A stretch of 64,000 bases of DNA from NCBI RefSeq assembly GCF_001921215.1, contig NZ_MSIF01000022.1, forward strand, positions 62,001 through 126,000. The letters run 5' to 3'. The notes beneath the pieces were generated by a model. The model was given only the letters and a program-made list of their open reading frames with translations, ran no database searches and was not told where the DNA came from. The stretch comes from Actinophytocola xinjiangensis. GTDB taxonomy: Bacteria > Actinomycetota > Actinomycetes > Mycobacteriales > Pseudonocardiaceae. Shown one piece after another: positions 53,036 through 60,684 of this stretch. Position 1 is the first letter of the stretch. Each line of letters opens with the position of its first letter. A program made the position numbers and the translations under genes.

Positions 53036-53872
53036 ATGCAGCTCACCGTGAGTACTTCATCGAACACCCCTGGCCTCGTCGTCCTGGCCGTCGACGACGA
53101 GAAGGACGGCATGGACCTCCTGCTGGAACGGTTGGACGCCAACCGCTACGTGCGCCGCGTCCTGCCGGCCTTCGACGCCACCGAGGCCCTGCGTCAGCTC
53201 GGCGGCGACGACCCGGAGCTCAACGCGCGCCGCAACTCCGGCCTGCCGATCGTCGACGCCGTGTTCTCCGACCTGAAGATGCCCGGCCTGACCGGCATGG
53301 AGATGGCCAAGGTGCTCGCGGGCTTCAAGCCCTCCCCGGTGCTGGTGTTCATCACCGGCCACGGCGAGGGCAACGACGCGGTCGAGGCGTTCGAGCTGGG
53401 GGCGGTCGACTTCATCCCCAAGCCGTGCGACCAGAACCGGATGGACCGCGCGGTCCAGCGGGTGATCTCCAAGCTGCGCGGCGACGGCCTGGTCGGCCAG
53501 GCGCCGACGGCCGCCGGCCCGGAGCCCGGCGACGACGAGGTGATCCCGGTCGAGCTGGCCGGCAACACCAAGCTGATCCCGCGCTCGTCGGTGCGCTGGG
53601 TCGAGGCCCAGGGCGACTACGCGCGGCTGTTCACCAGCGAGGGCTCGCACCTGGTGCGCATCCCGCTCGCGCAGCTCGAGGAACGCTGGGAGAAGGCGGG
53701 TTTCGTGCGCATCCACCGGTCGTACCTGGTGCCGATCAACCTGATCACCGAGCTGCAGCTGGGCGGCAACGGCTACCACGTCGTCATCGGCGACGAGGAG
53801 CGCAAGCTGCCGGTCAGCCGCCGGCGCACCAGAGAGCTCAAGGACCGCATCACCCGGCGCGGGGGCGTGTGA
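53036..53872 (+). CDS. LytTR-family response regulator 1
   Basis: 278 residues from ATG 53036; GTG 53048 is an alternative. The receiver domain (12-145) has the acidic pair VDDE, phospho-acceptor Asp79 in FSDLKMPGLTG, and FITGHG and FIPKPC, which supply Thr and Lys. The LytTR DNA-binding domain (about 172-272) shows IPRSSVRWVEAQGDYARLF, RIHRSYLVPINLI and LPVSRRRTRELKD. It binds direct-repeat DNA sites to activate targets. Its stop is followed directly by the next gene's GTG, so it is in an operon with a small membrane protein and a symporter, its probable target. Confidence 0.93.
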   Translation: MQLTVSTSSNTPGLVVLAVDDEKDGMDLLLERLDANRYVRRVLPAFDATEALRQLGGDDPELNARRNSGLPIVDAVFSDLKMPGLTGMEMAKVLAGFKPSPVLVFITGHGEGNDAVEAFELGAVDFIPKPCDQNRMDRAVQRVISKLRGDGLVGQAPTAAGPEPGDDEVIPVELAGNTKLIPRSSVRWVEAQGDYARLFTSEGSHLVRIPLAQLEERWEKAGFVRIHRSYLVPINLITELQLGGNGYHVVIGDEERKLPVSRRRTRELKDRITRRGGV

Positions 53873-54301
53873 GTGAGCCGGCACGCCACCGGACCGGGCC
53901 GCGAACCCGGCAGGAGCGGCGGCGGCGCGGACGACCAGACCGGTCGCCCGCGGCGCAAGCGTGTCGTGCTCGCCGACTCCCGCGCCCCGGTGACCGTGCT
54001 GCGCACGGTGGTCGAGCTGGAGGAGCAGACCAGCTACGGCGAGGCGCTGGTCAACCAGTTCGTCCGCACCCAGTGGCGCACGGCGCTGGTGCTGGGCGCG
54101 GTGGCGATGGTGCCGCTGCTGGTTCTGCCGTTGCTGTTCTTCGCGGTGCCGGACCTGGCGGAGGTGGCGCTGGCCGGGGTGCGGCTGCCGTGGCTGTTGA
54201 TCGGCATCGTCCCGTTCCCGTTGTTGTTCGGCGTGGCCTACTGGTACAACTCGGTGGCCGAGCGACACGAACGAGACTTCGTCGCGATGGTGGAGAAGTA
54301 G
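53873..54301 (+). CDS. Small two-helix membrane protein preceding symporter 1
   Basis: 142 residues from GTG 53873, immediately after the LytTR stop. An Arg-rich cytoplasmic N-terminus and EEQTSYGEALVNQFVRTQWRTALV lead to two membrane helices (about 72-120). The WYNSVAERHERDF tail is cytoplasmic. Placement before an SSS symporter mirrors the DUF485 subunit upstream of ActP-type permeases (as at 60340-60684), so it is likely an accessory subunit, although I see no clear DUF485 motif. Confidence 0.75.
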   Translation: MSRHATGPGREPGRSGGGADDQTGRPRRKRVVLADSRAPVTVLRTVVELEEQTSYGEALVNQFVRTQWRTALVLGAVAMVPLLVLPLLFFAVPDLAEVALAGVRLPWLLIGIVPFPLLFGVAYWYNSVAERHERDFVAMVEK

Positions 54302-54325
54302 CCGCTCTCGGTAGGGACACCCGCG

Positions 54326-56119
54326 GTGGACGCAAGGATCTGGGCGCTTGCCGGGGTCGTGCTGGTCAGCGCCGCGACCTTCTACCTCGGCTACGTGTCG
54401 TCCCGGTCGGCCTCGACCACCCAGGACTTCCTGGTCGCCCGGCGCACGGTCCGGTCCCGGCGCAACGCGGCCGCGGTGTCCGGCGAGTACCTGTCGGCCG
54501 CCTCGTTCCTCGGCGTGGCGGGGCTGGTGCTCAAGGACGGTGCGGACGCCCTGTGGTACCCGGTCGGGTTCACCGCGGGCTACCTGGCGTTGATGCTGTT
54601 CGTGGCGGCGCCGCTGCGCCGCTCGGGCGCCTACACGCTGCCCGACTTCTGCGAGGCGCGGCTGGGTTCGCGCACGCTGCGCAACCTGGCGGCGGCGTTC
54701 GTGGTGTTCATCGGGATCCTCTACGTCGTCCCGCAGTTGCAGGCGGCGGGGCTGGCGTTCACCAGCATCACGACCCTGCCGAACTGGGTCGGCGCGCTGC
54801 TGGTGACGGTGATCGTGATCGTCAACGTCTTCGGTGGCGGCATGCGGGCGATCACCGTGGTGCAGGCGTTCCAGTACTGGCTCAAGCTGTTCGCGATCGC
54901 CGCGCCGACGTTCATCATGTGTGTGTTGTTCATCGGCAGCGGCGGCCCGAGGGGCGGGGAGATCGCCGGGCTGAGCGAGCCGCTGCCGCCGGCGTTCACC
55001 GAGAACACCACGCTGCACGTGGAGACGCCGGTGCTGCTGGAGGTGCAGGACACGGTCAAGCTGGTGGCCGGTGGCGTGGTGGACGGGGAGCGGGTCGGCG
55101 GTTCGGCGTACTGGACGCCGCTGGGCAGCCCCTACGAGGTGGACGCCGGCACCGAGCTGACCTTCTTCCAGGGCTCGGCGGTTCCGGTGGTGGTCGGGGC
55201 GCCGCCGACCAACGACCTGTGGCTGGTGCCCGGCGGCGAACCGGACGACCTGTTCGGCACGTATTCGCTGATGTTCGCGCTGTTCCTGGGCACGATGGGC
55301 CTGCCGCACGTGCTGGTTCGCTTCTACACCAACCCGGACGGGCGGGCGGCGCGCCGCACGACGCTGCACGTGCTGATGCTGCTGGGCCTGTTCTACCTGT
55401 TCCCGATCATGCTCGGGGCGCTGTCGCGGCTCTACGTCCCGGAGTTGCTGGTGACCGGCCGCACCGACGCGGCGGTGCTGGAGCTGCCGATGAAGATCGC
55501 GTCGGGGGTGTGGGGGGAGATCCTGGGCGCGATCACCATGGCCGGCGCGTTCGCGGCGTTCCTGTCGACCTCCTCGGGCCTGGTGGTGAGCGTGTCCGGG
55601 GTGCTGTCGACCGACGTGCTGCGCGGGCGGGTGCGCGACTTCCGGTTCGCGACCGCGCTGGCCGGCGGGGCGCCGCTGGCGCTGGCGATCGTGCTGCGGC
55701 CCCAGGACATCACGATGTCGGTGGGGATGTCGTTCGCGCTGGCGGCCTCGACGTTCTGTCCGGTGCTGATGCTGGGCGTGTGGTGGCGGAAGCTGACCTG
55801 GGTGGGCGCGGCGGCGGGCATGGTGGTCGGCGGTGGGCTGGTGCTGACCTCGCTGCTGCTGGACACGGTGAGCACGTTCACCGGCGACTGGGCGCCGATG
55901 ATCTTCGGCCAGCCGGCGCTGATCACCGTGCCGGTCGCGTTCCTGACGGTGGTGCTGGTGAGCAAGGCGACGCAGAACCACCTGCCGGGCGACGTGGCGC
56001 AGATCCGGCTGCGGATGCACGCGCCGGACGGGCTCGGGTTCATCCGCGACCGGGCCGTGGCCCGCTTCGGCACCCCGGAGGAGCGCGCGGGGTTGTCCGA
56101 CGGCCGGCACCGCAAGTGA
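54326..56119 (+). CDS. SSS-family sodium/solute symporter 1 (ActP/MctP-like)
   Basis: 597 residues, about 13-14 membrane helices. YVSSRSASTTQDFLVARR, VSGEYLSAASFLGVAGLVLKDG and GLPHVLVRFYTNPDGRAARR are the signatures of the acetate/carboxylate branch of the sodium:solute symporter family. An extra loop (about 205-312) with beta-like character (VETPVLLEVQDTVKLVAGG) lies between helices and appears to face outside. ActP itself (third copy, 60681) lacks it. Likely substrates are short-chain carboxylates; the loop may narrow the specificity or sense ligand. Confidence 0.9.
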   Translation: MDARIWALAGVVLVSAATFYLGYVSSRSASTTQDFLVARRTVRSRRNAAAVSGEYLSAASFLGVAGLVLKDGADALWYPVGFTAGYLALMLFVAAPLRRSGAYTLPDFCEARLGSRTLRNLAAAFVVFIGILYVVPQLQAAGLAFTSITTLPNWVGALLVTVIVIVNVFGGGMRAITVVQAFQYWLKLFAIAAPTFIMCVLFIGSGGPRGGEIAGLSEPLPPAFTENTTLHVETPVLLEVQDTVKLVAGGVVDGERVGGSAYWTPLGSPYEVDAGTELTFFQGSAVPVVVGAPPTNDLWLVPGGEPDDLFGTYSLMFALFLGTMGLPHVLVRFYTNPDGRAARRTTLHVLMLLGLFYLFPIMLGALSRLYVPELLVTGRTDAAVLELPMKIASGVWGEILGAITMAGAFAAFLSTSSGLVVSVSGVLSTDVLRGRVRDFRFATALAGGAPLALAIVLRPQDITMSVGMSFALAASTFCPVLMLGVWWRKLTWVGAAAGMVVGGGLVLTSLLLDTVSTFTGDWAPMIFGQPALITVPVAFLTVVLVSKATQNHLPGDVAQIRLRMHAPDGLGFIRDRAVARFGTPEERAGLSDGRHRK

Positions 56120-56183
56120 GATCGGTGTGAAGCCGTGGCATTACCATGCACCCCAGCCCCAGCCGCCGACGATGGGAGCGCTG

Positions 56184-57281
56184 ATGGCGGTGTCCGCCGA
56201 CCGAGCGTCTGACGCGGTCCGCCAGCCGGCGAGGACGCGGCGTCCCTGGGCCAGGACCGACCCGGTGGCGGTGCTCAGTGCCGCCCGGCACATCGCCGAC
56301 GAGCTGCGCGACGGTCTGGGCGGCTCCGGCGCGCGGGCCGCCGCCCGGGGGGTGCGCCGGCTGCTCGACGTGGACTGCGTCGGCATCGCCGACCTGTCCG
56401 GCCGGCCGATCTGGGCCCCGGCCGCCCCGCCCGGCGAGGGCTCGGCGGCAGCCGACGAGCTGGTCGAACAGGTCCTGCACACCGAGGCCAAGGGCGGCCG
56501 CCCGCCGCTGCTGGCGCTGCCGCTGCACGTGCACCACGAGCTGGCGGGCGTGCTGGTGGTGTTCGGCAACGCCCGCCGCTCGGCGGTTCGCGAGGCGGCC
56601 CGGTGGGTCGTCGAGTCGCTGGAGCGCGCCCGGCTGGAGGCCTCCGCCGAGCAGGCCGCGCAGGCCGAGCTGCGGGCGCTGCGCGCGGAGATCTCGCCGC
56701 ACTTCGTGTACAACGCGCTGACCGTGATCTCGGCGCTGGTCAGCTCCGAGCCGGACCGCTCCCGCGAGCTGATGATCGACTTCGCCGACTACATCCGCTA
56801 CAGCCTGGCCCGCCACGGCGAGTACACCACGGTCGCCGACGAGTTCCACGCCATCGAGACCTACCTGGCGTTGCAGCGCGCGGTGCTCGGCGAGCGGCTG
56901 GCGGTGCAGGTGCGGGTCGCGCCGGAGGTGCTGGCCGTCGCCGTGCCCTACCTGGTGCTGCAACCGTTGGTGGAGAACGCGATCCGGCACGGCATCGAGC
57001 CGAGGGCGGGCACCGGGCAGGTCACCGTGCGCGGCGAGGCGCAGGGCAACGACTGCGTGATCAGCGTCGAGGACGACGGCCTCGGCATGGACCCGGCGCT
57101 GGCCGAGGACATCCTGGCCGGCCGGGGCGGCTCGCACAGCGTCGGGTTGGCCAACGTGGACCGGCGGCTGCGCAACGTCTACGGCCCCTGGTACGGCCTG
57201 GTGGTGGAGACCGCGCCCGGCGAGGGCACCCGCGTGGTGGTGCGGATCCCGAGGTTCCAGCCGGGGGTGATGCCGGGATGA
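56184..57281 (+). CDS. LytS-type histidine kinase 2
   Basis: 365 residues from ATG 56184, with GGGAG five bases upstream; GTG 56127 or ATG 56172 are possible longer starts. A GAF-like input domain (about 25-140) without membrane helices is followed by AEISPHFVYNALTVIS, with phospho-accepting His173. LQPLVENAIRHG and EDDGLGMD belong to the HATPase. The protein is predicted to be cytosolic, unlike kinase 1. The stop overlaps the LytTR start by 4 bases (ATGA), giving a true two-component pair. Confidence 0.9.
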   Translation: MAVSADRASDAVRQPARTRRPWARTDPVAVLSAARHIADELRDGLGGSGARAAARGVRRLLDVDCVGIADLSGRPIWAPAAPPGEGSAAADELVEQVLHTEAKGGRPPLLALPLHVHHELAGVLVVFGNARRSAVREAARWVVESLERARLEASAEQAAQAELRALRAEISPHFVYNALTVISALVSSEPDRSRELMIDFADYIRYSLARHGEYTTVADEFHAIETYLALQRAVLGERLAVQVRVAPEVLAVAVPYLVLQPLVENAIRHGIEPRAGTGQVTVRGEAQGNDCVISVEDDGLGMDPALAEDILAGRGGSHSVGLANVDRRLRNVYGPWYGLVVETAPGEGTRVVVRIPRFQPGVMPG

Positions 57282-58048
57282 GCGGTCTGACCGTGCTGGC
57301 GGTGGACGACGTCCCGCCCGCGCTCGACGAGCTGTGCCGGCTGCTGCGCGAGGCACCGGAGGTCGCCGACGTCGCCGGCGCCGGCGACTCGACGGCCGCG
57401 CTGCGGATGATCCAGTCGGGCCGCTTCGACGCGGTGTTCCTGGACATCTCGATGCCCGGCCTGGACGGCCTGGAGCTGGCGTCCTTACTGGCCAGGCTCA
57501 ACGAGCCGCCGGCGATCGTGTTCGTCACCGCCTACGAGCAGCACGCGGTGGCCGCGTTCGGCATCGGCGCGGTGGACTACCTGCTCAAGCCGGTGCGCGC
57601 GGAGCGGCTGGCGGACGCGCTGGCCAGGATCAGGCGGGTGCTGCCCTCGCGCGCGCGGCCGGCCGAGGAGTACCCGGCGACCCCGGACGCGATGGCGGCG
57701 TTGCCGGTCGAGTCGGCGGGGCGCACGCGGTACGTGCGGCGCGGCGAGGTCCGGTTCGTCGCCGCGCACGGCGACTACGTGCGGCTGCACGCGGTGTCGG
57801 GCGTGCACCTGGTGCGGATGCCGATCTCGCGGCTGGAGGAGTACTGGGGTCCGGCGGGGTTCGTCCGGGTGCACCGGGGCTACCTGGTGTCGCTGGACGC
57901 CGTGCGCGAGCTGCGCAGCGACTCGGTCGGCGGGCTGCTGGCCCACACCGACCTGGGCGATGTGCCGGTGAGCCGCCGGCACGCCCGCGAGCTGCGGGAG
58001 CGCTTACTCGCGGCGGCCAAGCGCGGGCAGCTGGAACGGCGGCCGTAG
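57278..58048 (+). CDS. LytTR-family response regulator 2
   Basis: 256 residues. Receiver (1-120) with AVDDVPPALDEL, phospho-acceptor Asp56 in VFLDISMPGLDG, VFVTAYEQHAVAAFGIGAVDYLLKP. LytTR domain (about 150-250) with VRFVAAHGDYVRLHAV, VRVHRGYLVSLDAV and VPVSRRHARELRE. It is coupled to kinase 2 upstream (ATGA) and to the next membrane protein downstream (1-base overlap), so kinase, regulator, small membrane protein and symporter 2 form one operon. Confidence 0.93.
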   Translation: MSGLTVLAVDDVPPALDELCRLLREAPEVADVAGAGDSTAALRMIQSGRFDAVFLDISMPGLDGLELASLLARLNEPPAIVFVTAYEQHAVAAFGIGAVDYLLKPVRAERLADALARIRRVLPSRARPAEEYPATPDAMAALPVESAGRTRYVRRGEVRFVAAHGDYVRLHAVSGVHLVRMPISRLEEYWGPAGFVRVHRGYLVSLDAVRELRSDSVGGLLAHTDLGDVPVSRRHARELRERLLAAAKRGQLERRP

Positions 58049-58398
58049 TGCCCGGTCACCGGCGGGTGGCGGTGATGAGTCCGCAGACCAGGCTCGCGCA
58101 CTCCCGTCGCCGCGCGCGCGGCCGGTGGCGGGTGCCCAAGCTCGACCCGGCGGGGGCGGCGCGGGCGGCCGAGTTGTACCGCCGCCAGCGCGCGCTGGCG
58201 ATCGCCCCGCTGGCCCTGCTGTTCGCCGGGATCCTCGGCCTGCCGTTGGTGTTCGCCCTGTTCCCGGGGCTGGACCAGGTGCGGCTGCTGGGTGTCCCGG
58301 TGTCCTGGCTGACGCTGGCGGTGTTGCCGTACCCGGCGCTGACCCTGTTGGCCCGCTGGCAGTTGCGGCGCGCGGAACGCGCCGAGGACACCCCGTGA
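58048..58398 (+). CDS. Small two-helix membrane protein preceding symporter 2
   Basis: 116 residues from GTG 58048; ATG 58075 would give 107. A basic N-terminus (LAHSRRRARGRWRVPKLDP) and AAELYRRQRALAIAPLALLF lead to two membrane helices (about 50-100). The tail is Arg-rich. It is the counterpart of the 53873 gene and of the DUF485 gene before symporter 3. It overlaps symporter 2 by 4 bases (GTGA). Confidence 0.72.
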   Translation: MPGHRRVAVMSPQTRLAHSRRRARGRWRVPKLDPAGAARAAELYRRQRALAIAPLALLFAGILGLPLVFALFPGLDQVRLLGVPVSWLTLAVLPYPALTLLARWQLRRAERAEDTP

Positions 58399-60104
58399 TC
58401 CTGGCCTTCGCGGTGGCGCCGGTGGTGCTGGTGACGTTGCTGATCGGTCTGCGTGGGGTGGCCGCCATGCGGACGACGTCGGACTTCCTGGTGGCCTCGC
58501 GGCGGGTCTCGCCGCTGCTGAACTCGGCGGCGGTGTCCGGGGAGTACCTGTCGGCGGCCAGTTTCCTGGGGGTCGCCGGGCTGATCGTCAAGGACGGCAT
58601 CGGCGCGCTGTGGTATCCGGTGGGTTTCACCGCGGGCTACATCGCGATGCTGGTGCTGGTGGCCGCGCCGATGCGCCGCTCGGGGGCGTTGACCGTGCCG
58701 GACTTCGCCGAGGCCCGGTTGGCCTCGCCGGCGCTGCGGCGGATGACGGCGGTGGTCATCCTGGTGATCGGCGGGTTGTACCTGGTGCCGCAGTTCCGCA
58801 CGGCCGGGCTGGTGCTCAGCGCGGTCAGCGAGACGCCGTACTGGGTGGGGGTGGTGGTCGCCGGTACCGGGGTGGCGATCACGTTGGCGTTGGGCGGGAT
58901 GCGTGCGGCGACCTATGTGCAGGCGTTCCAGTTCGTGTTGAAGCTGGTGTTGTTCATCGTGCCGGCGGTGTGGTTGCTGGTCCAGGTGGGTCCGTCGGTG
59001 CGCCACGACGCGGTGCACCCGGCGGAGTTCACCGAGTTCGAGCGGGACACCCGGGTGGTCTTCCGGGTGGGCACGACGCTGGACTTCACCGAGCCGACGA
59101 CCGTCCACGTCGGACAGGAAACCCGGGTCGTCGACGGCACCTGGGACGTCCCGCAGGGCGCGAAGGTCGTCTTCCCGCGCGGCGCGACGGTGCCCGAGGT
59201 GGCCGGCGAGGCCCGCCCGGGCGGCACCGAGTGGGAACGGCCGCTGCTGGACATCTCCGACGCCGGTCACCCGCTGCTGTCGACCTGGGCGCTGGTGGTG
59301 GCGCTGGCCCTGGGGACGATGGGGCTGCCGCACGTGATCATGCGTTTCCACACCAGCCCCGACGGCCGGGCCGCGCGGCGCACGGCGGCCATCACGGTGG
59401 GGCTGCTCAGCGTCTTCTACCTGTTCCCGGGGATCTACGGGGTGCTCGGCCACGTGCTGGTGCCCCAGCTCTACCTGTCGGGCGCGACCGACACGGCCGT
59501 GGTCGCGCTGCCGGCGCAGGTCGACGCCGGTTGGCAGGGCGGCCTGTTCACCGCGTTGTTGACCGGCGGCGCGTTCGCGGCGTTCCTGGCGACCTCGCTC
59601 GGGCTGGTGCTGGTGGTGTCCGGGGCGATCTCGCACGATCTGCTGCCCGGCGGCCTGAGCCGGCTGCGGGTGACCGTGCTGATCGTGTCGGCTGCGGTGG
59701 TCCTGTTGGCGCTCTCGGCGATCCGCCTGGACGCGGGCGTCCTGGTGACCTGGGGTTTCACCGTGGCGGCGTCGACGTTCTGCCCGTTGCTGGTGCTGGG
59801 GATCTGGTGGCCGAGGCTGACCGTGGCGGGGGCGATGTCCGGGGTGCTGGTGGGACTGTTCGCCTCGTCGGGGGCGATCGCCGGCACGTTGTTCGGGCTG
59901 CCGGTGCACGGGTGGCTGGCGATCCTGGTGGCCCAGCCGGCGCCGTGGTCGGTGCCGCTGGCGTTCCTGACGATGGTCGTGGTGTCGCTGCGCGGCCGGC
60001 CGCCGTCGTGGGCACGGACGGCGATGCTGCGGCTGCACCTGAACGAGGACCGTCCGGTCACCGAGGCGGACCGGTTTCGCGAGTTGCGCGACGGTCGAGG
60101 CTGA
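58395..60104 (+). CDS. SSS-family sodium/solute symporter 2
   Basis: 569 residues from GTG 58395. AMRTTSDFLVASRRVSPLL, VSGEYLSAASFLGVAGLIVKDG and GLPHVIMRFHTSPDGRAARR show the same acetate/carboxylate branch as symporter 1. It carries a similar extra loop of about 95 residues (198-294: RVGTTLDFTEPTTVHVGQET, WDVPQGAKVVFPRG). The two proteins are paralogues and differ from the third symporter. Substrate specificity is not visible by eye. It ends the kinase 2 operon. Confidence 0.9.
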   Translation: MILAFAVAPVVLVTLLIGLRGVAAMRTTSDFLVASRRVSPLLNSAAVSGEYLSAASFLGVAGLIVKDGIGALWYPVGFTAGYIAMLVLVAAPMRRSGALTVPDFAEARLASPALRRMTAVVILVIGGLYLVPQFRTAGLVLSAVSETPYWVGVVVAGTGVAITLALGGMRAATYVQAFQFVLKLVLFIVPAVWLLVQVGPSVRHDAVHPAEFTEFERDTRVVFRVGTTLDFTEPTTVHVGQETRVVDGTWDVPQGAKVVFPRGATVPEVAGEARPGGTEWERPLLDISDAGHPLLSTWALVVALALGTMGLPHVIMRFHTSPDGRAARRTAAITVGLLSVFYLFPGIYGVLGHVLVPQLYLSGATDTAVVALPAQVDAGWQGGLFTALLTGGAFAAFLATSLGLVLVVSGAISHDLLPGGLSRLRVTVLIVSAAVVLLALSAIRLDAGVLVTWGFTVAASTFCPLLVLGIWWPRLTVAGAMSGVLVGLFASSGAIAGTLFGLPVHGWLAILVAQPAPWSVPLAFLTMVVVSLRGRPPSWARTAMLRLHLNEDRPVTEADRFRELRDGRG

Positions 60105-60219
60105 TCAGCGGCCCGTTTACCCGGTTGGCCGCCGTGTAATCACCCGGACGGAGTAGACTTCCGACAGTCACCTGGGGTTGATCAGAACGTGACGTGCGCC
60201 ACTCGACGCGCCAAACATG

Positions 60220-60241
60220 CCGTTCGTCGACCGTTCGTCGT
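60220..60241 (+). promoter_or_regulatory. Tandem CCGTTCGTCG repeat, candidate LytTR-binding site
   Basis: Two adjacent copies of CCGTTCGTCG(A/T) at 60220-60230 and 60231-60241, spaced 11 bases. Each resembles the 9-base LytTR half-site consensus ([TA][AC][CA]GTTN[AG][TG]); ACCGTTCGT at 60230-60238 matches fully. It lies about 100 bases upstream of the DUF485-symporter 3 operon. Known LytTR sites usually sit 21-22 bases apart, so the tight spacing is atypical. Confidence 0.4.
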
Positions 60242-60339
60242 GGCTGCGAGCGGTTGATCTGTCGGCGATTCAGCTAACAAGATCACCTCCATAGGGTCGA
60301 ATGAACGTTTTTCTCGTTCACCCGGCCGCAGGAGGCACA

Positions 60340-60684
60340 GTGAGTAGTCCGGACCAGGAGCCGCCGCCGACGTCGGGTCCCGATTGGGCGACGATCCAGG
60401 ACAGCGCGGAGTTCGTCGAGCTGCGGAAACGGTTGCGGGGCTTCGTTTTCCCGATGACCGTCGCCTTCCTCGTCTGGTACCTGCTGTACGTGTTGCTGTC
60501 CGACTACGCGCACGACTTCATGTCGACGAAGGTCGTCGGGAACATCAACATCGGCCTGATCTTCGGCCTGCTGCAGTTCGTCTCCACGTTCCTGATCACC
60601 AGCCTGTACGTGCGCCACGCCAACCGGAAGCTCGACCCGGTGGCCGAGAAGATCCGTGAGGACATCGAGGGGGACCAGCAGTGA
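60340..60684 (+). CDS. DUF485 membrane protein (ActP partner)
   Basis: 114 residues from GTG 60340, with GGAGG four bases upstream. The DUF485 pattern is seen in FVELRKRLRGFVFPMTVAFL, with two membrane helices (about 35-58 and 70-90) and the motif LLYVLLSDYAHDFM between them. DUF485 proteins are encoded immediately upstream of ActP acetate permeases in many bacteria. Its stop overlaps the symporter 3 start (GTGA), so the two are translationally coupled. Confidence 0.92.
   Translation: MSSPDQEPPPTSGPDWATIQDSAEFVELRKRLRGFVFPMTVAFLVWYLLYVLLSDYAHDFMSTKVVGNINIGLIFGLLQFVSTFLITSLYVRHANRKLDPVAEKIREDIEGDQQ

Noticed and set aside
53057-56110. Long open frame on the minus strand opposite LytTR regulator 1 and symporter 1
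   Set aside because: An antisense artefact of high-GC codon use; the plus-strand genes have intact family motifs.
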